Part shown: positions 57,364 through 64,000 of the stretch, in pieces
Numbering within the stretch: the first letter of the stretch is position 1
Layout of the letters: each line of letters begins with the position of its first letter
NCBI RefSeq assembly: GCF_002023715.1
Contig: NZ_MAHX01000002.1
Location: 1-64,000, forward strand
Reading direction: 5' to 3'
From: Elizabethkingia occulta
Lineage (GTDB): Bacteria; Bacteroidota; Bacteroidia; Flavobacteriales; Weeksellaceae
DNA: 64,000 nucleotides
Position numbers and translations under genes: made by a program
Notes under the pieces: model-generated
Seen by the model: only the letters and a program-made list of their open reading frames with translations
What the model was told of the DNA's origin: nothing
The model's database searches: none

Positions 57364-58452
57364 TTAAAACCATACGTTAAGGCTGGATGTTATAATAAAA
57401 TTAGCTTTTTTAAAGTTATCATTTTTAGCAAATACAGCATCTTTTGAAGTAAATCCTCTTGCCTCTGTCCGGAACATTACATTTTTGAAAATAGTATAAT
57501 CCACATTTACAGAATAACCAAAGGTTTGAAATCCGTTTGGAGTACCAGAGTTAATAATCACTCCGTTTTTATCATTGTAATATTCTAATCTTCCTGCTAC
57601 AGCCCATTCAGGAGCCATTTGATATTTCAGCAACAGGTTAGGGGAGTACCAGATATTATAGGCATTACTACCTTTAGTTTTCTGTTCTGCTCCTATATCG
57701 AAACCTGCAATGGCTGAGAATTTATCTGTCAACTGAAATGTGCCATACAAATCATGGAAATAACGCATTCTTTTTTCATCTCTGGATTTGTCGTTTCCGA
57801 TGAATGAGCTGCTGTTCAGGGTTACTTTTTCTGATGGCTTGTAAGTAACCTGGTGGCCAAAAGATATGGATTGATTGCCTTCAGGTTTTGCTATTCTTTG
57901 CCATCCGTTCAGAACCAATCCGCTGAGGTACCACTTACCGTTATCAGTTGTATAGGAAAGTCTGACACCGGTTTCAAAATAAGGCGAATTTTCAGCAGCA
58001 ATGCTTCGGGTAAGGGTGTAGTTATCTTTTCCGATAGCACTTTCCCAGCCGATGTGCGATGGCATAATCCCCGCATCGATCCATAGATTTTTATTTTCAG
58101 AAATTTTCACTCCAATATTGGCTTCGTTAACATAGCGTAGTGCTCCCTGCTCTGCAACCATATTATCCTGTGCGTAGGTGCCGGCCATCAAAGCAAGATT
58201 GGCTCTTACACGTTTATCCTGATAGGTTGCCTTTGCAACAGCCAGGTTGAGGTTAATCTCATTATGGCGGTTGAAATTATACAGAAAATTTTGATGCATA
58301 TGTTGTTTGGGTTCATTAAAATTGTAACTGTAAAATACTTCTGCATAAGCAGAGAATGTTATTTTTTTATCTGTTGAGATACTGTCTGAAGACTGAGCTT
58401 TTACTGAAAAGCTCAATCCTAATGCCACAAGGGCTATTATACTTTTTTGCAT
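57364..58452 (-). CDS. Outer-membrane porin of the kdp operon
   Basis: The 362-residue product has signal MQKSIIALVALGLSFSVKAQ and an all-beta pattern of alternating aromatic residues (FSAYAEVFYSYNF, VTLNSSSFIGNDKSRDEKRMRYF, YSVNVDYTIFKNVMFRTEARGF) ending in F (SLNVWF). It resembles the Bacteroidota putative porins found between kdpC and kdpD. It probably lets potassium or small solutes cross the outer membrane to reach the KdpFABC pump. Its start lies two bases from the kdpC stop. Confidence 0.8.
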   Translation of the reverse strand: MQKSIIALVALGLSFSVKAQSSDSISTDKKITFSAYAEVFYSYNFNEPKQHMHQNFLYNFNRHNEINLNLAVAKATYQDKRVRANLALMAGTYAQDNMVAEQGALRYVNEANIGVKISENKNLWIDAGIMPSHIGWESAIGKDNYTLTRSIAAENSPYFETGVRLSYTTDNGKWYLSGLVLNGWQRIAKPEGNQSISFGHQVTYKPSEKVTLNSSSFIGNDKSRDEKRMRYFHDLYGTFQLTDKFSAIAGFDIGAEQKTKGSNAYNIWYSPNLLLKYQMAPEWAVAGRLEYYNDKNGVIINSGTPNGFQTFGYSVNVDYTIFKNVMFRTEARGFTSKDAVFAKNDNFKKANFIITSSLNVWF

Positions 58453-58454
58453 AC

Positions 58455-59021
58455 TTAAGGGCGGGTACTAATGTTGTCTAATGCCAGGTTCAGTTCTAAT
58501 ACGTTTACTTTTGCAGGTCCAAGAAGATGAAGAACCGGTGGAGTCGTGTTTTTGGCAACTACGTCTTTTACCTGCTCTTCGGAAAGATTGCGGGCTTTAG
58601 CAATTCTTTTTACCTGATAAAGCGCTCCTTCGGGAGAAATATCCGGATCCAATCCGCTGCCGCTGGCAGTTATAAGCTCCACAGGTACTTTTATACTTTC
58701 CATACCAGGGTTTTGCATTTTTAGTGTATCAATTCTTTTTTGTACAATATCCAGATACTCCTTATTGCTAGGGGCTTTATTACTGGCTCCACTTCCATCG
58801 GCTTTATAATTTACTGAGGAAGGACGTCCGTGAAAGTATTTCGGAGATTTGAATTCCTGTCCTATATTTCTATAGAATTTTTGACCTTTATAGGTGATGA
58901 TTTCGGCATTTCCGTTGGTAGGAAGAACCTTTGAGCCGGCATAAACAAATAGAAGGTAAATGCCTACTAAAACTGCCATCACGAGAGTGAGTTTTACGGC
59001 AGGTAGAATATAATTTTTCAT
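58455..59021 (-). CDS. kdpC: Potassium-transporting ATPase subunit C
   Basis: The 188-residue protein has one membrane helix near the N-terminus (about 8-28) and the KdpC periplasmic part. The marks are SPKYFHGRPSSVNYKADGSGASNKAP, ELITASGSGLDPDISPEGALYQVKRIAKAR and a closing LGPAKVNVLELNLAL. It stabilises the KdpFAB complex and may help ATP binding. It lies between kdpB (10 bp) and the porin gene. Confidence 0.95.
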   Translation of the reverse strand: MKNYILPAVKLTLVMAVLVGIYLLFVYAGSKVLPTNGNAEIITYKGQKFYRNIGQEFKSPKYFHGRPSSVNYKADGSGASNKAPSNKEYLDIVQKRIDTLKMQNPGMESIKVPVELITASGSGLDPDISPEGALYQVKRIAKARNLSEEQVKDVVAKNTTPPVLHLLGPAKVNVLELNLALDNISTRP

Positions 59022-59031
59022 TTTTTAAGCT

Positions 59032-61071
59032 TTAAAAGAATACACTGATTAACAGATCTATAATTTTTATTCCGATAAAAGGAACGATGATTCCTCCCAG
59101 TCCGTAGATAAGCAGATTTCTTCTCAGAAGAGCACTGGCACCTATCGGTTTGTAAGCAACTCCTCTTAGTGCAAGCGGGATAAGTATCGGGATAATGATA
59201 GCATTGAAAATAATAGCAGATAGTATAGCTGACTGCGGGCTATGAAGCTGCATAATATTAAGTTTCTGAAGCGCCGGAATAAAGGTGATGAACAGCGCCG
59301 GAATTATGGCAAAGTATTTAGCAACATCATTTGCAATACTAAAAGTTGTCAGTGTTCCACGAGTCATCAGCAATTGTTTTCCTATCTCTACGATTTCAAT
59401 AAGCTTGGTAGGATCATTGTCCAGATCCACCATGTTTCCGGCTTCTTTTGCGGCTTGTGTTCCGCTGTTCATGGCTACACCAACATCTGCCTGGGCAAGA
59501 GCGGGAGCATCATTTGTACCATCGCCCATCATGGCTACCAGTTTACCGGATTGTTGTTCTTTTTTGATGTAGTTCATTTTATCCTCAGGTTTAGCTTCTG
59601 CGATAAAATCATCTACACCTGCTTTTTCCGCAATATATTTTGCTGTTAAAGGATTGTCTCCGGTAACCATTACCGTTTTTACACCCATCTTTCTTAACCG
59701 TTGGAAACGTTCCTGAATTCCGGTTTTAATGATATCCTGTAATTCTATTACACCGATTACTTTTTCATTAAGTGATACTACCAATGGGGTTCCTCCATTT
59801 TCAGAAATGCTTATTACGGCTTCTTCTGTTTCTTTAGGGAAAACATTTCCGGCTTTTTCTGTTAGCTTTTTAATAGCATCATAAGCTCCTTTTCTTATTC
59901 TGGTATCATCGAAATCGACTCCTGAGCTTCTGGTTTCTGCTGTAAAGTTGATGTAATGAGGGTTGTTTACCTGTAGATCTTCTGATTTCAGCTGACTAAG
60001 TTCTATAATTGATTTTCCTTCAGGAGTTTCATCTGCAACAGAACTTAAAGCAGCAGCTTTTACAAAATCGTCTTTAGCAACAGCCAGGCACGGATGGAAC
60101 TGGGTAGCCTTACGGTTTCCTATAGTAATGGTTCCGGTTTTGTCCAGAAGCAATACATCTATATCTCCGGCTGTTTCTACAGCCTTACCACTTTTGGTAA
60201 TTACATTGGCACGAAGAGCTCTGTCCATTCCGGCGATTCCGATTGCAGAAAGCAAACCTCCAATTGTAGTGGGGATTAAACAAACAAAGAGGGAAATGAA
60301 TGCCGCTATAGTAATTGGGGTTTGCGCATAGTCTGCAAAAGGTTTCAGTGTTACAGTAACTATAATAAATGTAAGGGTAAAACCTGCCAGAAGTATAGTC
60401 AATGCAATTTCATTTGGTGTTTTCTGGCGGGAAGCTCCTTCCACAAGAGCAATCATTTTATCCAGAAAAGATTCACCAGGTTTAGTCGTTACTTTTACTT
60501 TTATTCTATCCGACAGTACTTTTGTACCACCGGTTACAGAGCTTTTGTCACCACCGGCTTCACGGATAACTGGTGCACTTTCTCCGGTAATTGCCGACTC
60601 ATCTATAGTAGCAAGCCCTTCAATAATTTCACCATCCATAGGGATTTGATCTCCGGCTTCGCACAGAAATAGATCACCTAGTTTCATTTCCGCAGATTTT
60701 TTCAGTGCGGTTTCTACCTGAAATCCTGGCTGGTTATTTGTGATAACCTTTGCAGGAGTTTCTTCACGGGTTTTCCGAAGAGAATCTGCTTGTGCTTTAC
60801 CTCTTGCTTCAGCAATAGCTTCAGCAAAATTGGCGAAAAGAACAGTGAAAAATAATATAATAAATACTAAAAAGTTGTAAGCGAAACTTCCCTGGCTTGT
60901 ATTTCCTGCAAGGCTGAATAATGATACAATAAACATAACAACTGTACCAATTTCTACAAGAAACATAACCGGATTTTTAAACATAATTTTCGGATTCAGT
61001 TTTACGAAGGACTGTTTTATAGCCTCATTTACTAAATCTTTTTGAAATAATGTTTGAGATTGATTTTTCAT
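59032..61071 (-). CDS. kdpB: Potassium-transporting P-type ATPase subunit B
   Basis: The 679-residue P-type ATPase has the phosphorylation motif [18 protein letters not shown] in the actuator domain, [19 protein letters not shown] in the hinge and about seven membrane helices. It hydrolyses ATP to drive K+ uptake through KdpA. The spacing to kdpA (24 bp) and kdpC (10 bp) indicates one operon. Confidence 0.97.
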   Translation of the reverse strand: MKNQSQTLFQKDLVNEAIKQSFVKLNPKIMFKNPVMFLVEIGTVVMFIVSLFSLAGNTSQGSFAYNFLVFIILFFTVLFANFAEAIAEARGKAQADSLRKTREETPAKVITNNQPGFQVETALKKSAEMKLGDLFLCEAGDQIPMDGEIIEGLATIDESAITGESAPVIREAGGDKSSVTGGTKVLSDRIKVKVTTKPGESFLDKMIALVEGASRQKTPNEIALTILLAGFTLTFIIVTVTLKPFADYAQTPITIAAFISLFVCLIPTTIGGLLSAIGIAGMDRALRANVITKSGKAVETAGDIDVLLLDKTGTITIGNRKATQFHPCLAVAKDDFVKAAALSSVADETPEGKSIIELSQLKSEDLQVNNPHYINFTAETRSSGVDFDDTRIRKGAYDAIKKLTEKAGNVFPKETEEAVISISENGGTPLVVSLNEKVIGVIELQDIIKTGIQERFQRLRKMGVKTVMVTGDNPLTAKYIAEKAGVDDFIAEAKPEDKMNYIKKEQQSGKLVAMMGDGTNDAPALAQADVGVAMNSGTQAAKEAGNMVDLDNDPTKLIEIVEIGKQLLMTRGTLTTFSIANDVAKYFAIIPALFITFIPALQKLNIMQLHSPQSAILSAIIFNAIIIPILIPLALRGVAYKPIGASALLRRNLLIYGLGGIIVPFIGIKIIDLLISVFF

Positions 61072-61095
61072 TTTTTTAATGTTAAAAATGTTCTA

Positions 61096-62790
61096 TTATT
61101 TGGAGAAATATTGAAGCTGTTCTGCGATTGGTCCCAGCGTAAGAGAAGGGAAGAAGGATAGTGCAGCAATTAATATGATGACAGCAAGTGTCATAAATCC
61201 AAAAGTTAATGTGTCAGTTTTCAGTGTTCCGGAACCTTCAGGAATGAATTTTTTCTCAGCCAGACATCCTGCAATAGCTATAGGGCCTATAATTGGGATG
61301 AATCTTGAAAGCAGAAGAACGATTCCTGTAGAAATATTCCACCATGGTGTATTATCTCCCAGACCTTCAAATCCGGATCCGTTGTTTGCTGAAGAAGAAG
61401 TGAACTCATATAGCATTTCGCTGAAGCCATGGAAGCCAGGGTTGTTCAATGTTTTGGTGCCAAATTCCGGTAAATAGGCAGTAAGAGCAGTTCCTGCCAG
61501 AATAAGAAACGGATGGAATAAAGCTACAATCATAGCTATTTTCATTTCTTTGGCTTCAATCTTTTTACCCAGGAACTCCGGCGTTCTGCCGACCATTAGT
61601 CCACTGATAAATACTGCAAGGATAATGAAGATGAAGTAATTGAGAATACCAACACCACAACCTCCGTAAAAGCAGTTAATCATCATTGCCAGAAGTTCAT
61701 TCATTCCGGAAAGCGGCATGGTACTGTCGTGCATAGAGTTTACAGATCCTGTAGAGATTACAGTAGTTGCAATACTCCAGTAGCCGGAAGAAGCGCTGCC
61801 GAAACGTATTTCTTTACCTTCCATGGCGCCAAGACTGCTGTCTGCACCCATTTGTGTGATTAGTGGATTTCCTGCGGTTTCATTGATGACGTTCGGAATT
61901 GCTAACGCCAGAAAACCTACTGTCATCACCGTAAATATGATCTGGGATAATTTTTTTCTTTTAAGGTAAAATCCTAGCGCGAATACTAAAGCAAACGGAA
62001 TGATCATCTGAGTGGCCATTTCGGTTATATTCGTAATGTAATTCGGGTTTTCCAGCGGGTGAGCTGAGTTAGTTCCGTAAAATCCACCACCATTGGTTCC
62101 AAGATGTTTAATAGCTACAAATGCTGCTACAGGACCTCTTGAAACATCTGATTTTTGCCCTTCCAGAGTTGTAATATGATCTTTTCCTTCGAAAATCATA
62201 GGAGTTCCGTTTGCGGCTAATATAAATGCTACAATAATGGAAATCGGAATCAGAATCCGGGTCATGGATTTCATGAAGTAATCATAGAAGTTCCCTAACT
62301 CTGTGGTTGTTTTTTCTTTGAAAGCTTTAAAAAGTACTGCCATAGCAGCCATACCGGTTGCAGCTGTTACAAACTGAAGAAACATCAGAAAAAGTTGGCT
62401 AAGATAGCTAACCCCGGTTTCGCCGGAATAGTGCTGAAGGTTACAGTTAACAAGAAAAGATATAGTTGTATTAAAGGCTAAGTCTGGTGACATATTGGGA
62501 TTGCCATCGGGATTCAGAGGTAGCCATTGCTGGGTTTGAAGGAGTATGAACCCGATAACAAACCAAACCAGATTAATGGTAAGCATAGCGTACATATTTT
62601 GCTTCCAGTTCATCTGGCGATTGGGATTTATTCCTGATATTTTGAAAAATAATTTTTCAACAGGATTAAAAACCGGGTCTAAAAAGGTTTTCTCATAACC
62701 ATATACACGGGCGATATATTTCCCTAAGAAAAGCCCTATGATAAAGGTTAGAACAAACATGGCAATAATGCCTAAAATTTCTGTATTCAT
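61096..62790 (-). CDS. kdpA: Potassium-transporting ATPase subunit A
   Basis: The 564-residue membrane protein has about ten helices and repeated selectivity-loop sequences of the K+-channel type (TAATGMAAMAV, GTNGGGFYGTNSAHPLENP, GCGVGILNY, ANNGSGFEGLGDNTPWWN). It forms the K+-binding pore of KdpFABC. The gene lies just after kdpF. Confidence 0.97.
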   Translation of the reverse strand: MNTEILGIIAMFVLTFIIGLFLGKYIARVYGYEKTFLDPVFNPVEKLFFKISGINPNRQMNWKQNMYAMLTINLVWFVIGFILLQTQQWLPLNPDGNPNMSPDLAFNTTISFLVNCNLQHYSGETGVSYLSQLFLMFLQFVTAATGMAAMAVLFKAFKEKTTTELGNFYDYFMKSMTRILIPISIIVAFILAANGTPMIFEGKDHITTLEGQKSDVSRGPVAAFVAIKHLGTNGGGFYGTNSAHPLENPNYITNITEMATQMIIPFALVFALGFYLKRKKLSQIIFTVMTVGFLALAIPNVINETAGNPLITQMGADSSLGAMEGKEIRFGSASSGYWSIATTVISTGSVNSMHDSTMPLSGMNELLAMMINCFYGGCGVGILNYFIFIILAVFISGLMVGRTPEFLGKKIEAKEMKIAMIVALFHPFLILAGTALTAYLPEFGTKTLNNPGFHGFSEMLYEFTSSSANNGSGFEGLGDNTPWWNISTGIVLLLSRFIPIIGPIAIAGCLAEKKFIPEGSGTLKTDTLTFGFMTLAVIILIAALSFFPSLTLGPIAEQLQYFSK

Positions 62791-62796
62791 AATAAT

Positions 62797-62874
62797 TTAA
62801 AATTTTTCAGGTTTCATCAGCACATAACAGATGTAAATGAATGCCAGAACGGAAAGGATGAATAAACTCCACAT
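62797..62874 (-). CDS. kdpF: KdpF small membrane subunit
   Basis: The 25-residue ORF encodes MWSLFILSVLAFIYICYVLM followed by KPEKF: one membrane helix with a KPE end, the typical C-terminal pattern of KdpF. It is 7 bases upstream of kdpA (start 62790). KdpF stabilises the KdpABC complex. It is too short for standard ORF cut-offs. Confidence 0.88.
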   Translation of the reverse strand: MWSLFILSVLAFIYICYVLMKPEKF

Positions 62875-62880
62875 GATATA

Positions 62881-62964
62881 TTATATTTTATCAAAAAATT
62901 GAACTGTTTTATACAAAAGCCAGAACAAAACAATACTGAGTAATAAAAGGACTAGAAGCATCAT
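62881..62964 (-). CDS. 27-residue predicted membrane protein upstream of kdpF
   Basis: The ORF encodes MMLLVLLLLSIVLFWLLYKT, then VQFFDKI: a single membrane helix with a basic, aromatic end. Its ATG overlaps the stop of the preceding small ORF (ATGATG/TGA) and it ends 7 bases before kdpF. The coupled position suggests it is translated, but I know no named family for it. Confidence 0.55.
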   Translation of the reverse strand: MMLLVLLLLSIVLFWLLYKTVQFFDKI

Positions 62965-63071
62965 ATTATTCTAATAATTAAGGTTAGGACTACGAGTGCA
63001 GCCAGAAATGTTAGTAACCAGGTATAAGAAGACTGGCTGGGTTTCTGACCGGTTTTTTTTAAAGTTGCCAT
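62961..63071 (-). CDS. 36-residue predicted membrane protein at the head of the kdp operon
   Basis: The ORF encodes MATLKKTGQKPSQSSYTWLL and then a membrane helix (TFLAALVVLTLIIRII). It is overlapped by the next tiny ORF and lies directly at the head of the kdp genes. A longer alternative frame from an upstream ATG (63076) gives a less hydrophobic product. It resembles no subunit I can name. Confidence 0.5.
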   Translation of the reverse strand: MATLKKTGQKPSQSSYTWLLTFLAALVVLTLIIRII

Positions 63072-63194
63072 TTTTCATGATTTTTTATCTGACTGGTAAA
63101 TGCCAAAACCAGTTCCAATTCACTATTGATCTTCTTAAAGTGTTACTGTATAGTATATTGTGTGTTTTTTAGGAATGTGGTTGACAGAGGAAAT

Positions 63195-63211
63195 CCTATC
63201 AAAATGATAGG
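63195..63211. promoter_or_regulatory. 17-bp palindrome in the kdp divergent promoter region
   Basis: CCTATCA-aaa-TGATAGG lies between the kdp operon and the rightward lipoprotein gene. It is a plausible operator for a dimeric regulator of kdp expression; no clear -7 box was found. Confidence 0.45.
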
Positions 63212-63376
63212 CTCATTATCCAAATTGATAAAATGAAAGTTCAGAAAGAAGTTTACATAGATTTGTAAACTCCGACTTAACATAATGAATACTTTGAATT
63301 TAGAATAATTTTATTAGTTTTGGGAAGAATATTTTAAAATAAACACAAATCATTATTATTTAATTAAAAAGTAGAT

Positions 63377-64000
63377 ATGAAAAAAATAACCTTTATAATA
63401 CTTTCTGTGTTAATCATCTCATGTGGCAAGAAAAAAGAAGAGGTATCAGCATCTCAGGAGGTATCTCAAACAAGTGTTAAAACTTCCGAAAATAATGGTG
63501 AATTTGATATTACCAAGATTCCTGTGAGTGATAAAGACCTAGGTGTGCTTCCTTACCTGAATCCGCCGGAAAATTATTGTTACGGTGTTTGCAGCAACTG
63601 GAAAGGAACCGTTGAACAGAAGGATATAAAAGATTTTGACAAGGAATACTTTGCTGTTAACGGAAAACTTATTCCGGTAGAAGGGAAAGCGCTAAAGGTT
63701 GCGATCGAAAAAAACAGAAGTAAGGATCCTGCGGCTTTTAATAGTCTCTTGGTGGAAAAAGCTTATGAAAAAGCAATATTAGATTTGGGTGGAGTACAGG
63801 TTAATAATGTTTCTGTACCGAAAGAAGAAATTGACCGCATAGGAAAAGAAAATCTGATGTCTGCTACATATGGAAATTCAATTGACTTTAATGGACTGGA
63901 TCGTATAAAAACTTATGTTATCCGTACCAATAGTAAAGAAGTATGGATTCAGTTTTCTCTGCTGAACGAAGAAAGTGGAAAAATTACTATTCTGGAGAAA
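63377..64000 (+). CDS. Lipoprotein, N-terminal part, cut by the window end
   Basis: The ORF starts at 63377 with MKKITFIILSVLIISC, a lipoprotein signal with lipobox IISC. The following ~190 residues are hydrophilic (DLGVLPYLNPPENYCYGVCS, GLDRIKTYVIRTNSKEVW) with two cysteines near 70, and the frame is open at 64000. This N-terminal pattern recalls OmpA-family lipoproteins of flavobacteria in which the peptidoglycan-binding domain is at the C-terminus, but that part is not visible. Confidence 0.65.
   Translation, partial: MKKITFIILSVLIISCGKKKEEVSASQEVSQTSVKTSENNGEFDITKIPVSDKDLGVLPYLNPPENYCYGVCSNWKGTVEQKDIKDFDKEYFAVNGKLIPVEGKALKVAIEKNRSKDPAAFNSLLVEKAYEKAILDLGGVQVNNVSVPKEEIDRIGKENLMSATYGNSIDFNGLDRIKTYVIRTNSKEVWIQFSLLNEESGKITILEK

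Overview
The window is AT-rich DNA of a Bacteroidota chromosome, most likely a flavobacterium of the Weeksellaceae (Elizabethkingia/Chryseobacterium type). The support is a SusC/SusD pair, several promoters with a TAnnTTTG -7 box, a family S46 dipeptidyl peptidase, AraC-type regulators with TPR sensor regions, a LytS/LytTR pair, and a kdp operon carrying its own outer-membrane porin gene. The genus is an inference from gene content.

Positions 1 to about 18,270 look like an accessory region or genomic island. It holds a small XRE regulator, a free-standing structured RNA with its own promoter and terminator, a TlpA-SusC-SusD nutrient-uptake operon, a repeat-rich stretch without genes (7.5-9.1 kb: eight iteron-like 17-mers, a ~166 bp duplication and hairpins), an orphan MobC-like mobilization gene, and a four-gene cassette at 10,025-17,533. 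The cassette encodes a complete cytosine-5 DNA methyltransferase, a large protein with an Hsp90/MORC-like ATPase at one end and a histidine-kinase-like ATPase at the other, a divergent response-receiver protein, and an OLD-like AAA-TOPRIM protein. It is the best candidate for an undescribed system, probably an anti-phage modification and signalling system. The region ends at a 14-bp match to a tRNA-Ser 3' end followed by a tRNA-type terminator, which reads as an attachment-site scar.

From 18.3 to 39.5 kb the genes are mixed. They include a Tet(X)-like flavin monooxygenase with a divergent AraC regulator, a TPR-HTH regulator broken by a frameshift, a TPP-riboswitch-controlled thiamin salvage operon (thiM-thiE-thiD-tenA), a LytS/LytTR two-component pair, a CPA2 antiporter, an epimerase with an AraC regulator, an HExxH lipoprotein whose signal peptide is cut by a poly-A tract, a PhzF-like isomerase, an acetyltransferase and a beta-lactamase-family hydrolase.

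From 39.5 to 40.5 kb lies a minus-strand tRNA cluster (Ser-Pro-Arg-Pro-Arg, with the Pro-Arg unit duplicated). It ends in a GIY-YIG nuclease gene that runs into a 5'-truncated tRNA-like sequence.

From 40.6 to 54.3 kb are housekeeping and degradative genes: an amidase lipoprotein, aspartate ammonia-lyase, an M16 peptidase, a PutP symporter, a GH3 glucosidase, a DPP11-like S46 peptidase, an NlpE-like lipoprotein, and MgtC with a ParB-like protein. Well-formed terminators separate many of these units.

From 54.4 to 63.1 kb is a minus-strand kdp potassium-uptake operon: two tiny unrecognised membrane ORFs, kdpF, kdpA, kdpB, kdpC, a porin, a KdpD sensor domain and a separate histidine kinase. No KdpE is seen. 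The window ends inside a lipoprotein gene.
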